Of a stretch of DNA of 64,000 nucleotides, positions 1-13,800 are shown one piece after another. Every line of letters starts with the position of its first letter. The stretch's first letter is position 1. The notes beneath the pieces are model-generated. The model worked only from the letters and a program-made list of their open reading frames with translations, ran no database searches and was not told where the DNA came from. The DNA comes from Ectocarpus siliculosus. Taxonomy: Eukaryota; Sar; Phaeophyceae; Ectocarpales; Ectocarpaceae. The stretch lies in the NCBI GenBank assembly GCA_000310025.1, contig FN649741.1, positions 6,601,257 to 6,665,256 on the forward strand. The letters run 5' to 3'. Both the position numbers and the translations under genes were made by a program.

Positions 1-1153
1 CGCCCGAACGCAATGAGCCTCAAAGAACACGTGCTCGCGCCCTCTCGAAGCCGGGAATTGTTCGTCTTATGGGGTCTCCGCCAAACCTTATGACCCCCCC
101 CCCGCCCCCCCCCAAAAGCAAGGAGAAGATGCGTTATGCCGTAAACTCTCATCCCCCGGCCTTTCAGCCGAATCACGAATAATGTCCCCGGCGCTCGCGT
201 TCCCTGTCGTCGTTGTCAAGGCGTACCGAGGAGTTGTGAGTGGCATGCGCGGCGAGGACACCATATTCCAGTCATTCATCGCCTTCGTCGGCATGTCTTG
301 GTGGGTACCGCACTCACGGCAAACGGCTCGACAGACCGGAGCAGATCCTAACCTCAGTTTCGTGTGTGTGATACGTGTCTGCTCGTTTATTTTAACGACG
401 CCAACTTCCCTCGCCGGGAGCACCCTCCTCAGGATGTTTGAAAGGGAGGAGAGTAGTACCGCTAGCGCTAAGCTAGCAGATTGTTCTATGATTTCCTCAC
501 TCGCCTGAGTAGGTGAACAACCGCGGGTGCGAAGTTGAACAGTGTGGAAAACAGCGGGCTCGTAAGCTCTACGGACGCAATGACCTGTGGAGCCCACCAC
601 AGATGATTCGACGTTCAACGCGGACGGTCTCTTCTGGGTTTCCTACCCAAATGGAGATGCTGCGCAAGAGAGGCATGACAGGACGGTGTGAAGAAATGTG
701 GGCGCGGAATATGTTGAATGAACGTGACGAACGGAAAATACAAACTACTTCGTAGTAGAAAAATCCCTACGTGGCCGAGTACCTCGTGTCCTGATTGCAG
801 TTCGGGAGGACACCCCCCTTGATATATTGCGAAGACGTGTTTATCCATGGCTACGCCCTCACGCACACCGATGCAGAACCTGTAAGTTGTTCCCCCCTCC
901 TCACGCCGTAATGCCATGTTTACGGCGCCCACGTTGGGATCACTTTCGTCCCCTTATCTTGTTGAGATACTTGGAGATACGTGGTGATTTCCGCGCGAGG
1001 GCTGGAAAGCCCACGTACAAGCGACGTTAGCGTACGCACCATGAATGAGCTCTCTTCCCCATCGACGGCAGGTGCTCGTTGAAAACAAGAATACGCTGGG
1101 CTACCACCTGCATCAGGTGGCGTCTGGGTGCATGGAGGAACACGTCACTCCAG

Positions 1154-2488
1154 GACAGGCCTAGGCGTCCGTCGCTCAAGATGTTCCTGCAGGGCTCTAC
1201 CGGGGTGTGCGGGGTGGATGGGCGGCCCGTGGTGATGATCCGGAGGCCGCCAGAGAGCTCGACGACACTGGGAAGGCAGCTGTCGTTCAACTGCCCGCGG
1301 TACATAACGGTGGGTTGCATTTGACGCTGTCGGGAGACGAGGGTGGGCCTTGTTCGAAGGTGACATTCACGACACCCTGAAAGAGGTCATTATCCGCCGT
1401 GTCTGCTTTTAACGGCAGCGAAGTTGATGGGGCAATCCTCGAGCATGCAGCTTTTATTGCAAGCTTGGTGTGTTTTTGTCCCTCATGATCTGACCGATCG
1501 GAGGGGGGGTTCTTGCGTGACGTATAGCGGCTGCCCCGAACCCAAGTTCTCGAGGAGGAGGCGGCTGACCGTGGTTGCTGCCAAGCTTTTGGTGTCCCTC
1601 AAGTCCAGTCACCGCCAGTGTCAGCGGAAGCACGAGCCTGTTCGACCTCAGGAGAAGAAGTCCGAAACGCACCCTGGCGTCCATCGACAACGGAGGAAAT
1701 ATTTATGGTTGCTCCAAAGGTGTTGTTCTTCCAATCCGGTGAAGGCGCAAGGAAAAGGAGCTGGTATTGCACCGCAAATCGAAACTCGAGCCCTGTCCAG
1801 CAGGTCGTTATTCCTTGCTCAGCTTGCCAGTAGGAACGATTTATGACCGCACGCCGATACAGAAAAGGAGGGTGAGACAGCGATATACCGTTGTGCTGAA
1901 TGCCAAACGACGACTCAGACGGGGTTCGTGAGTCTGAACAATGAACGGAGCCCAAGTTGCTAACCTATGCACGTGTTATGGTTTACCAGTCGTGGAATTC
2001 AGCTCTTGGCAGCGGTTGTGCACCCTTGTGCGCGTCTACCAGCGATTGTTTTTCTGCCGCTGCTAGCCGCAATCCCACCCACCACCGACCTACCTGAGCA
2101 AGCGAGGATATTCAACACGTCTGCCAAAGAATGACGGCTCTACTACCACCTCCTTCCCTACTGCAAACCCCAATCATGAGTATGGCGTCCCCGCCCGTAT
2201 ATCCGCGTTAACAAGGTGACCGAAATGCAGGCACTGATCGAAGCCACTCCGGTCCCGGCTCGCGTGGCCGACCGGTTGGTGAGGAAGATCGTCCACGAGT
2301 GGGTTTTCCGAAGCGACGAAAGGATCACAGGAGGTGTTTTTCAGTCGCCGGCGTCCTCGGGGGAGTACGGCAACGGCACCGGTGGTGGCAACGACGGCGT
2401 AACGGTAACGAACCCCAGGAGAACGTCCGGTAGTGACTCGTCACGGCCAATGCTGCGGCGGTGGTCGTCGTCCGCAGCCTCCCGATAG
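1154..2488 (+). CDS. gene 0: 3' end of an upstream polycystin/TRPP channel gene (last two exons)
   Basis: Two exons match the last two exons of genes A and B. Exon 1154-1309 (156 nt, phase 0-0, acceptor CAG, donor GTGGGT) encodes a basic tail segment with the motif GSTGVCGVDGRPVV. Exon 2216-2488 encodes VTEMQALIEATPVPARVADR and a Ser/Gly-rich end, stopping at TAG. The rest of the gene would lie left of position 1. Bases 1-1153 and 1310-2215 are intron and align with the last introns of the other copies. This copy differs at several tail residues, for example GGGNDG where gene A has GGSNGG. A solitary relic of the 3' end is possible, but the open frame and preserved splice sites favour a real gene. 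Function is inferred only from the paralogues. Confidence 0.6.
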
Positions 2489-4045
2489 TGTAAGGGGGGC
2501 GTTTCGTTTTGCAGGGTGTCCCTAGACTATGGCATTTCCGCCACGAAGGTTCGTGTCGGGATATTCTCGCACGGGGTGGGGGTCGGATGTAAATTTCATC
2601 GCTAGGTGTTGCCGCTTGTTGACTTTTCGAGGACTTCTCCAGCGGGAATACCCTTATCAAACGCCCATCTAGCGTCGGGTGGCACCTCTGCATGAAGTCC
2701 TTTTGGAAGGTGTCGTGCGTGGCAAAAGCGTGCGGTCGGCACGGTGTGCGCGGGGCTATGTGGTATAGGAAATGGACCCGGAGCTGACTCGGCGTGTACA
2801 GGTTTTCAGCGATTCATCTCAGGTTACGCTTTACTCGGAGTATCTTGGTACATATTTATTCGTCCGTTCTCCAATTCAATCCTTAGAATATCGCGCAAGC
2901 TGTCGCTTTGTAGGTATGTCCTTGTTCGTTTACGGAACAGCAGGGGGCGCTGTGGGTGGTGTGATAGCCTCTGCTGCTTGTGTCTTGTTTATCGTCCTGT
3001 TGAGAGTTGCTTGTTATGAGGCGCCTACGAATGCGGGGAACCCATTACCGTGTATTGTGTTTTTGTTCATGTGTTGGGTACGTTCCCGATGTTTGGCTCA
3101 TCCCGACGCCTTGCAAAGACGCACAACCGCCATCAGAGTTCACACTGGGTGGTGGTTGTTCCCCGGGATGATGGGGGGAATTTTGGAACATTTTGAGGGC
3201 GCCATTATCACCTGTGCCTCGTGTCATTTATGTGATTAGGACATGTGTCGTTCGTCTCGAGCTCCTTGCGTGTCTGTATCGCCGGCGTCCGCAAGATTCG
3301 CATCACATTAATATCAAGCATTTTTTAGGCGGTCAGCGTGAGATATTGTGGTAGTTGTGGATTGCGGGTTCAGTTTGTTGCTTTTTTCTCGGAGGCATTT
3401 TCGTATGATGAACGACCCCGAAAGTACAGCCCGTACCGTCGAGCTCGTCTGATCTGCCACCGTCTGATTTGAAACTACGAATATCCCTGGCCAAAGGGGA
3501 TTGGTGCTCGACCTCGGTGAATGTGTGTTGGGGGCCGTGGTGAGGCCTGCACTGCGAATAGATCAAAGCTCGCATGCATACTCTAAAGCTTGGAGACTTG
3601 CAAGCAATGAAAGTTCAACATTACAAAGTTCGACTTTTCGTTGTATTCGGTTTGTGGAACCGCTATGGGCCTCATCTTTCTGGAAGATTGTACGCCAAGA
3701 CACACTCACATTCATATTGCGTTTCTTGTGCGATGCGACAAAGTAACGGTGCGTTCGGGGCTCCCCCCTCTCTATTGCCACCCATGCCGGCACACGCACA
3801 AGAAAGTCCAGGTGGGGCATCGGTGGGCACGTCCACGAATGTTTCCATGGACACTTCAAGCAGCTCCGAGAGGCCTGAACGTCCCCACCGTCCCCAAATG
3901 GGGACGATAGGATGTGGCTACGTGACCTGTCCACGGACATTCCCGATACACAAGTAGGAGATCACGAACTCATTCAATGAAACTCTTACGCAAACGTTTA
4001 TTTGCGTGCGTGAGAACCTCTTGGGGGTCACTCGGGACTTTCATT
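2489..4045 (+). repeat. 3' flank of gene 0; paralogous to 30177-31750 and (inverted) 33150-34324
   Basis: Non-coding intergenic DNA. It aligns with many indels to the sequence downstream of genes A and B, and similarity to the gene A flank ends near 4045/31750. Short open frames here are not kept in frame among the three copies. I see no RNA gene or convincing terminator. Confidence 0.6.
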
Positions 4046-4139
4046 ATAGCCCGTACGAACAGTCTAGATAGCTATCCGCACAAGTTTTCTCCGCTGTCTC
4101 GCCCGGATCTCACGTGCTGCTCTCCCAGTAAGCCTACGC

Positions 4140-4667
4140 GCCCCGGCCCCTTCTCCTCCTTTTCCTACAATATCATATGCATACTCCTTTTTTATTTTTT
4201 CGCCTACGGTACGTAGTACTAATCGCCGTTTGGATTTTCTGGCTACTAGGGTGGGTTTGTGTCATTTTTCACAGGCAGGTGCAACCTTCCTGCTCTGCCC
4301 GACTCCACTCCTTCCTCGATTCTCCCATGAATATCCGCGCAGTGTTCGTCTCTCTCTTCCAATCCGAGCCACCCCCCCTGTGTTCTCCGCTGCTGCCCAA
4401 CCCCTGTGTCCAAACCGGGGTATTCGGGGTTCAACAACACAACACTATCTACGGTATGCTGCCACACTTCTGCCACAAGGGGGGGGGCGCGCGGTGGAGA
4501 ATGTTTCTGTACCTCAAATTGATAAAACAATTCGGCGAAAAGGGGGGGTGCAGGTCGCGGGGGAAAACGAAGAAGAAACGGAGCGCACACACACAGGCGG
4601 TGGGAGATATGGCGAGAGAGCGAACAGAAACTGCATAGGTGCGCAATTGGCACCAGCAGCACTAGAC
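4140..4667 (+). promoter_or_regulatory. 5' flank and probable 5'UTR/promoter of gene A
   Basis: The 50 bases just before the ATG at 4668 are identical to those before gene B's ATG, and similarity continues to about 4485. Bases 4140-4450 match the minus strand of 57640-57945, which I read as the same flank displaced by a transposon in gene B. No TATA box is evident. The frame of exon 1 stays open upstream to 4230, but a one-base indel relative to gene B near 4605 breaks the shared frame, so this part is treated as untranslated. Confidence 0.45.
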
Positions 4668-4889
4668 ATGTGGCGTTGGTTCACCTACGAGGAAGAGTAC
4701 CCGGGAGAAGAGTCGAAACATGATCCAAACAACGTACTCGCACTCCAAACCAGCAGCAACAGCGGGCGGCTTTCCGCCCAAGCGCCGCATGGCGACAGTA
4801 GCAGTAATAGCGGCATCGACAGCGACTCAGACGTGGCACCGACGTTCGACAAGCTGGACCCGTCAGTGACTGCTGCAATACTGGCCCAG
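4668..4889 (+). CDS. gene A exon 1: cytosolic N-terminus
   Basis: 74 codons beginning MWRWFTYEEEYPGEE, followed by a Ser/Asp-rich linker (SNSGIDSDSD) and a short helix-like end (KLDPSVTAAILAQ). The donor GTAGGC follows in phase 0. Gene B exon 1 (52537-52761) is one codon longer and nearly identical. No signal peptide is visible, as expected for a polycystin-2 type protein with a cytosolic N-terminus. Confidence 0.8.
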
Positions 4890-7800
4890 GTAGGCGACGT
4901 GAAGCATGCAAGGGAGCTGGAGCTCGTACTAAGGGGACACTGCTGTACTGCACATCATGACAGCACACGGAGAATTAAGGAAAAACAAAAACACACACAG
5001 AAAGACTACCCATTCGGAGAATATTCGTGCTGTTGCGGCGCAACCCGCTGTCTGCTGTACATGTACGAACGCATCTACGAAGGGCCGACGATGCGGGCTT
5101 CACACGCTCGTACAGCAGCAATGTGTGTTCATTATGCCACACGCCTGCTCACATAGGTTTCAGCACTGGAGGCATGGGTGACTACGTTTGCCAGAGTTCG
5201 AGTGGGCCGCCTCGTCATGAAGATCAACCTTCGTAACATCCGAACTTGAACTCCTCTTCTCCACTGCTCATCACTCGTCAACCCTTAGCATAGACATAGT
5301 CCATGACTCCACCACAAATTGGTCCAGATTATGCTTCCGTCATTGCGTCGTTACCCATGCACCAACCTATTCCTCGGCGAATGTTGAATCGATATAACTG
5401 TACATATTTGTGGACGTACGCGGACCCCATCAAATTCCGTGCGCGGGTTGTACCTTCTTACCCCCAAACTCCGAACGGAACGGAATTTATTTTCCTCGAA
5501 GACAATGCTGTAGTGCTGCTATACCACACCCTTTTTACACACCGGTCTTGATGCAGCTTCGGGTCGGAGACACCAAACGTGAGTGAATGCGAGAACACAA
5601 ACGTGAGCGCGGGTTGGCGCGGGCGTGCGTTTTCGCGCACCCCCCCCCTCGCCCTCCCCTTGGTGTTCGCCATCGGGGTTTTCGTCGCTTGGCAACGGCA
5701 TTGTAAAGAAAGCCGGTCACTTCGTGAGCTCGCCAACCAGGATGCCCCCCCTTTCTTTTATCTGTTTTTTTTGTTGTTGCGGTAACCATAGTGGTGGTCG
5801 AGTAGAATATGTTGTGCGGGGTCGAGAACCCTCACTCCGCGCAAAGGGGATGATCGCGCCACGTTGTGTTAAATTGGTGAAGCACCCTCGAGGCAGTTAC
5901 ACAACGCTTATAAATGTCTCTGGAAGTGAAAGCACGAGAAAATAAATGAAGTCATACGCAGCTGTCATCCGTACGCAAGGATGTAGGCACACGATGCCGA
6001 ACATCCTTAGCAGGATGCAGCGCACCCTTCATGCGACTCGCCGAATACCTCACGGCGCTGCGCGCTTGGCGATGTGAGAGCCTGGTCCGTTGAGAACCCG
6101 GACTCCTCCGTCCCGGCTTTGTCGGCATGCGAGGTCAATGGTCTAACGGCTACGGCATGCACGACTATAAGTACGCCCCCTGCCTCCCCGAACAAAACCA
6201 GGCTGCGTTTCGAGGCTACCGCCTGCGTGAGCGCCTACGCCGCCTGCCCGCGAGGGAGGCGGAGAAGCACATATTGGGCTTGTACAACAACGCTCGCGGC
6301 TTCCGGCGGGTGGGCCTCTTCTTGCTGTTTTCCGGGTTGTACTTCGCCTTGGTCTTCTACGGAGTCGACGTGTCTTTCCAGCGCTCTGTGCAGCAGGCGC
6401 TGAGGGATCATGTTGCTGGGGTGAGTCCGGGGGGGGTGGGGGGGTGGGCGAGGGCGGGGCAGCCGTGGCCATTGTGTTACAATCACGAAGAACAAGGCGT
6501 GTCTCGCCCCTTTGAACCCTGATTTGGACGCAATGGTTTGAAGCGTTTTTTTTTTTTCCCGCAACGCAACGGGTGACGGAGGACATGCACCTCGTAGAGT
6601 ACGTGCGAAGGGTCATTGTGCAGATGTCTGCCCATAGTAAGCACGATGATGGTGCTCTTACGATTTTTGTTGAAGCTAGGGAGTATTTCTTCTTGCTCTC
6701 GGTGACCTTGCTGTACGCGCCGACTGCTCCCTCCTGTGGTGCCTGCTTGCCCCCGGCAAACCAGGTTAAGTACGGTCCGGATCTGGACAAGACCCACCAT
6801 GACGTCGCCTCCCTCGCGGATGTTCACCAGTGGGTTCAGGTGGTATATATTTTGTCTATTGGTCGACAAGTGTGTATGCCAGGTTGTGCGCTTCCGCAAA
6901 GCAGCGGTCTTCGTATCGTAAACAAGGCATGGCGTGTGCAATAGTAAGCACGGTGATTTTTGCTATCATAGCTCGTCGGGCTGGGGGCCTGCCTCTGCGT
7001 TGCCGGACGTTTAAGTTTCTCAACTCCGGCCATTGCTTCAAGCTGCACCATCATCAGCACGTGCAAAATAGCCACTGGGCTTGGACTCTTGGCGGTCGTA
7101 CGATTTGTTTGGACAATAGGAGTGGGTGTGGAGATCATACCTTCTTGCAAGTCTTGCGACGAGAGGCGTCTTGCGAAGAGGGGGGCTGAGACTGCAATTG
7201 TAGGGCGCGGAGTAGTATCAGCAACTGTTTCAAGAATCAGGAAAGTCAACCGCGTGCCCCTCAAGAACCCGCAGATTCCGTCCACCGTGACAACAGGGCC
7301 ATCTCATAGGTTCGTCGGGATACACCCGAGAAATCCCTCCGCCGACACGCCGATCGTTCAGAACCCTCGATGTTTGTTCCTTTTCTCCGTCTTGATCTCC
7401 TTGTCTCTCTCAGACACAGTTATTCCATTCGCTTTGGAGTGCACTCCGATTGTAAGTTAAGCCGGTCGTACCAACCAAAGTCTCCGGCTGTTCAGCCGCT
7501 TGGGTTCCCAACAAACGTTGTTATTCTTCCCCTCTGCAGGTTTCCTACGTGTTTCATATTTTTCTCGGAGGCCTTCTCCATCGTGGCACGCTTCTGTAGT
7601 TTGGAAGCACTTCTCTCACTCCCTCCATGTTTGCTGCCTCGTCTGCTTCTTCGCTGCCTCTGTCTCCGTGCCTCTCTTCCTCTGTCTCTTATGTCTCCGT
7701 GGTCGTCTCTGTTGATCTCTCTCTGTTTATCTCTCCCTATCCCTCCCTCCCCACGTGCCTCTCTCTCGTTCTTTTCGGGGCGGGTCACCCAAACCCGGGA

Positions 7801-10800
7801 CACTACGAACAACGACCAATACAAACCGGGCGTGTAGGCCTTTTTCCTGAAGACTTACGACGGCACGCAACTGGAGCACCCTTGTACACCTTGCGCCATC
7901 AAGCCCCCTGACGATGTCTGTGATGCCTGCGACTTCACTCCCTTATACGAAATGTTCGCCAATGATTCGGATTCTTCTGCCGCCGACAATGTCGGCTCCC
8001 AAGGGGAACCCAGCCCTGGCGATGGGGTAGCAGCGGCTTGGAATGGCCGCAGGAAGGTGGCGGCTGCTTCCAGCTACAGCAGCAGCACCACCACCACCAC
8101 CTCCACCTCTTTTGGCATTTCTGAGGAGTGTGTGCAGTGCCTGGTGAGCGGGGGTCATGTACAAGGTCGTGAATGTTGTCGTGTTTGCTGCGGCCAATTG
8201 CTTGGTTCGGAGGTTATCGGAGTAGGGTAGCGCGACGTCCCCCACCCAGCCCGCCGGGAAGAGGCACAACGACACGAATTTGACGTTTCACAGCCCTCCC
8301 CTCCCCTCCCATCAAACGAACTCAACGATGGGATGGCGTTGGCGAATGCATGAATGTCTGTCGGCGCACCACCAGATCGCGCTCAACTGCGTCGGCGATT
8401 TACTACAGAATTGCCAAGAGGTTCTAGGGCTACCCTACTCCAACACCACCGCCTCTTCGTCCACAACAACGTCGGAGGCGGCGGCGGCCAATTTCTCGAC
8501 TCTTTTGGAGGAACTAGATCTTGAGCCCTCGGGCGGGGTTCGGGCCTCCGGAGGCTACGTCACCGTCGAAAACGTGAGGAATTACGCACGTCTTGCGAAT
8601 TCTTGTTAAGTGTTATGGGAAACCTCGTGGACGGACGCAGCGCTCCCTTTCTTTGTCTGCAGATGGCGTGTCGTTCCAAGTGGAGTGTTGCGGGAAACCT
8701 ACAAGACCCCGCACGTACCGCTTCCTTCCGAGATAGTTTGATAATTTGGTGTGAAGATAGCGTGGTTCTTCCAAGTTGTGAACCTGTGCTTGTCTGCAGC
8801 TCTCCTGTTTGTTTCTCCTTACAACAGGGAAAACCCGATCGCACAGAGGCGTTATGACTTCGCCGCGACACATCCGACCCTATCCGGTGTGCGCACTCCT
8901 GCGTGCCACTCCTACGTTGGCACGTAGAGTGGCGCCGCAGTCGCTTCAGCTTACCCCATTTGCAGGAAGGGTCCCGTAAGGTTACAGTTGTCGAAAGCGG
9001 CGACGGGAAGGCTGCCGTCCGTTTTGTTTGTTTTTCGTTTCCTCTTGGAAGGAAGTTCATTTTGTGGTGCTGGTCCACACGCGGGAGAGGTGCCCCATTT
9101 GACACGCATACAGAGCATGAACTCGGGTAGCGTCGGCGTTGTGCACCCGCTGATAGCACGGTGACCCGATTGGTCGAGACGGGACGACCCGATGCCGCTC
9201 CACGCATGCACAACGACCCTGTGTGCGCGAACAACCCCCGCCAGAGAGCGCACCCCAGAAGACACACATGGCAAGCATATATATATAGACTTCTATATTG
9301 TTTGGTGTCTGCCTATTTTTTTTTGCCGTCTAGCCCCCGCCGGCGCGCGAGCGACGATGAGATCAAGGTTATTTTGACGCCCGCCTTCTGAGAGCGCTTG
9401 ACCCGGCGAACTTGTGATGGGTTCTGTTGTTATTCCGTGGAGCGCTTGGCCCTGCAGTAACGTGTTCATGGAAGAGCCACGAGCGGTCAAGATCAAAGCA
9501 GACAGGCGCGCGTGAAGCCCTTGTGGCGCTTCAATACAAATAGGATCATCTTGTGCTAAAGTCACGCGCACCTATGTGGCCTCTCCCAGATGTGGCTCTG
9601 TGAAGTCTGTGCTTCGGGTTACAACGATAGCACTTGTCGGCATTTCAGGTGTCTCATTCTCTATCCTTGGCTCTTTGCTTGTTTGTTGGTGAGGTTTTCT
9701 TTCTGTTCCCTTGTGTTGGTTAACGACTGCGGAACTGTGTCTCTTTGTCTTTAGGAGTAGGGGAGAATATGTGCTGGATGGGGGTCAGAACAACGAATTT
9801 TGATATCGAGACAACACGACGACGATAACATCAACAACAACAGTAACGAAGTTACCGCCCCTTCCTGCGCTGTTTTGGCCCGTGAACTTGGAACAAATGA
9901 TCCAGGCGACCCAGTGCGACAACTTCGACCTAGACTGGGGGCACACGGAGAGACTATGGCGTTTCATGGCCGGCCTGCAGGAGCGTGATGTGTTCATAGT
10001 CGACGCGTACGCGCCTGGTGTACACGCGCCCGGTGTGGTTGCCGTTTGCGATTCACTTTGTTCCCGCGCGTCTTTCTTGCGGACAGTTGGAGTGGGGAGG
10101 AAAACCCCTACGCGCGTCGGTGCGAATCGGGCCTAGGGTGTAGCGTGTTGGGCAGCGAGCTACACACGTAGGTCATCATAGTCGTTTTTTTGTGGATATT
10201 GCATGTGCCCCATAAATGTAGTTCGCCTTCCACTGGATAGCCGTCTGTGGTATCGTGCAGTCAAGAGGATGCAAAAACCGACCGGTAGTTGCTCTCTGTT
10301 GCTTGTTAGACGCTGATGCCGGTGATCGCTCGGCCTTGCTGTGAGTTTTCCTTGGCCCGGACGTCTTGGGTGTCCTCCCGCCGTCTAGCCGACGCATCGT
10401 ATTCTGGCGGCATGCTGGATTGCTCCAACCTAACATGTCAAAGTTCCACTGACTCCGGTGGGCCCAACGCCCGCCCTGTTTCTTAGCTCACACCACGGTT
10501 TCGCTTGCTACTGGCACTGTGTTTGACAGGTTGATTATAGCGGAAACGGGTACGTTGGTGACAGAAACCGAGCAATCGGCGGGATGCTGGTGAGTGCGTT
10601 AAGCCGCATACGATGGTAGATCGTGACGGGCGGATCGTTGTTGGGTGGGTCGAGTCACACCGCGACCTGACACACCGGGAGTGTGTACGATAGATTGGCG
10701 CTAGGAGAACGTTGTGTTGTTTTCGTTCAAACTGCTGTCTCCCACTAGCTGCGCTGCAAGCCCTAACGTGCTGCGCGGATTTCTTGCACCTTGAAGGCTG

Positions 10801-13800
10801 CCGTGCTAGCACCTGGTATTTGTTGTTACGTGTTTAGAGATCAAATACTCCCGAATTTTCCCCCCACCTTCGAAAGAAAAGAGATGCGAGGGCGGAATTT
10901 CGGTACTCTGCCACCACATTCGCTGGGCGGCCGCTGCTGTCCTTCCGTCTTTTCACGTGCTCTGGATCTTCCGCTCGTTACGCGTCTTGCTACAGCCACT
11001 ATAATACGTGACCCACCTGCCCGCCGAACTGTAGGTGACATTCACCCGCAGAAATCGACTCTCGAGCGATGAGTGCTCTTCGTCCTCGTCCGGCGACTAC
11101 TACGACATATGTCTAGCCGACGAGGGTACCAACAAAACCACCTATGCCCCGCCACAGCCATGGGGATTCTTCAGACCCGAAGAGGAAATGACCTACAGCG
11201 GAGGTTCGTGACTCCGCACGCTGTTCCTTGTAGTCACCAGCTGATAAAGGTGGCTCACTCGCTGATCTTTGTGGTCATCAAGGTAAAGTCGTGGCTCCGT
11301 TGTAGGAGGTACTTGGTACGATGGGGCTCCGATATTATAGGGACAAAATCGACTGTCACGGACTCGACCCGCTATAATTATAGTCGGGTACCCTCTTATT
11401 TCCCCGGGCTCCGATGTAAGAGGGTCAGAGGCCTTTGTCACACAACCCGCTTGTATTTTTTAGGAGCCACGACTGCTGTAGCGCCGGCTCTTCGCAGACC
11501 GCACAACCAATCGGGGTTACAGCAGTACCTGCTACAGTTTGGTGTACCTCATCGTTGACTGCTTGGTCTCTCAAGACTTCCCCAAGGGGGGACTTCTCGG
11601 GTGTTTGGGGCACCCTTCGTGATTCATATTTTCTCTGGTGCTAAACCTCCTGCCTACCCTAACCCATTGCTCAGTGGCATCTGGATACCCTGTGCTCGTC
11701 GACACGGGAGGCTTCAACATTGGGGTAAGTGAACGGCACACCTGAACAAGTGTTGCCGCGTCTGCATTCGAGTAGAGGGGAGACTCGCTTTCTTGCGTGG
11801 ATATCGGGGCAGCAGGCCCTTGATATTTGTGGGTAGCACTCAGGACACCCCGCCGGCACCGAGATTGAACTATTATAGGAGATGTACCTCTCCGGTCCGC
11901 CGTGATGTTGACTTTCCTCACATAGCGTGTAGAATATGTGTCTACACGTTCTTGGGGGAAGTTTGCCTGTGACCACGGGAATCGACCAGGTCAAGTGGTA
12001 GATCAGTACAGACAGGTGAAGGTACGGGGCAGAGAGATCGGAATGGTTTTTCATGTGAGGAGAACAACAACATCACAGACTGTCGCCGAAACTACTGTTG
12101 AGGAGGATAATATACGCCTGTTTTCACATGCCGGTTTATGAGGTACGCCCACGGCCTTTGCGACGCTGGCTGTCACCCGAACCGCAGCTATGAACAACGG
12201 TTGCTTTTCGACTGGCTCGAACATGCACCTCGGTGAGTATTTTGCCAGTCCAACGCCCATTCAGCCGATGACATTGGGCCTTCCCAGGTTCTGCAACGAT
12301 GACCGCGCACACGGGCAGACATGGAGCTTTGATACGGGTCTCACAGAAGCTGTAAATTGTCTGTGTACGTCTTTCTGCATATTGTCACCCTCTCGCCTCT
12401 CTCCTCTACACGAAACGGAACGCCATGTGATACCCCACTGCCGGAGAGATCCCGCGATCCCCGAATACCTTGCCATGTTGATGCACGATGGGCTTAGTCG
12501 CAAATGCACGCGCACCATGATTCCCACCTCACATGACAGCTCAACTTTGGGTACTGTACCCTCTTGGTGATGGAAGATCTGGACGTGATTCCTCGGGATG
12601 AGGTTCGCTCCGTGAATGTTCAGCTCGTGACCTACAACGGGAACCAGGGGTCGGCCTTCGGCTCTATCAACATCGGCTTCACTTTCGATCACGGTAAGCG
12701 GATTTGATTCGTTCAGGTTGTGGTTTGGCTTTTCTCAGCTCCCATCAATGGGTTGAGATCCATCGGGTTGAGCGGAATTTGGCTAGGCTGGTAACGAGGT
12801 TTTCTCTGCTCTTGGTCTGTCAAATTTGGCCCACTTTCGACGGCGTGAAGTGGATACTGGTTTTTCTGGTAAACCGGGGTATCTTTGCTCTGATACTGCC
12901 ATAGCCGGGTTCACGTGCGCTAAGACGAATTTGGTTAGTCTGGGAAAATTCCGCATCTTTCGGTCGGTTCTGTCAAAGCTGGGTTCATTCTCTCGCTTTA
13001 TTGTATTTTTCCGAAGTGTCATTTTTATTATTATTTTCCACGAAGTCTGAAAGGTAACTCTCTGGCAAATAACGAGGGGGCGACACCGGTCGCTTCCCTC
13101 TCTCATCCAGAATCCAATTTTCCTTTCATGTCAACTGGCTGGGCCTAACAAAATGTCGTCTCAGTATACCGAGACCCCCAATGGTACTCTACCATTGACA
13201 TCCACCAACATCGACGTTTAGTGGGACGGCATTCTGTCTCCCTTGCCCGTACCTTCGTATATGCTAACCCTCCTTCTGCTCCTTCCATCCCTTTGCTAGT
13301 TTACGGGATACTATGTCTACGTCCACCATATTGTCCCGAGTATATATCTTGTACGTACCGGACCCTTCCTTCCATCTACCCTCTCTGTATAATTCTATCC
13401 GGTACGTCTCCTCCCGCTGCCAACGTGGTGGCGGCCCCGATCCTCAATGAATGCAAGCCAACCTGTCTCGGGTCGCCACCTACCTTCTCCACAATCTGGC
13501 GAAGGGCGCTAAGAGCTTTGGAATATCCCCAAACCTTAACCGACCTGCTCCTACTGCAACGAAACGAGCACAGAGGGGCGTTCTCAGGCAAAGCAAGATG
13601 GCACGCCATCAATTCCACCAACACCGCCACGGCACCGCCACCGGCGCCAATCTGAGAACTCGGACCTCGTGCGACATCGCGCACTCGTGTAACGTACGCC
13701 CCCATTTCCGACTGATCTCCCTTGTGGCCACGAAACCGAACCCGGACACCCGTAGCCTTGTGCCAGTGCAACGGGGTTAACACGTGCTCCCCGTCGAAAA

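Noticed and set aside
6573-6764. Open frame upstream of exon 3
   Set aside because: Not kept in frame in gene B; treated as intron 2.
7240-7560. Open frames with RVPLKNPQ and SYSIRFGVHSD in both paralogues
   Set aside because: An indel breaks the first frame between copies, and exons 3 and 4 join directly in phase and match the polycystin pattern, so these are intron 3.
8300-8375. Apparent compensating 4-base indels between A and B just before exon 5, changing about eight residues
   Set aside because: Phase analysis puts the acceptor (CCACCAG) at 8375, so the indels lie in the intron.
12184-12235. A conserved 45-nt open segment ending at a good GTGAGT donor, reading FDWLEHAP in one frame
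   Set aside because: In the phase needed between exons 8 and 9 it has a stop in gene A, and exons 8 and 9 align to PKD2 without it.
13221-13655. Plus-strand open frame over the recombinase of DIRS-like copy 1
   Set aside because: Shadow of the minus-strand tyrosine recombinase.
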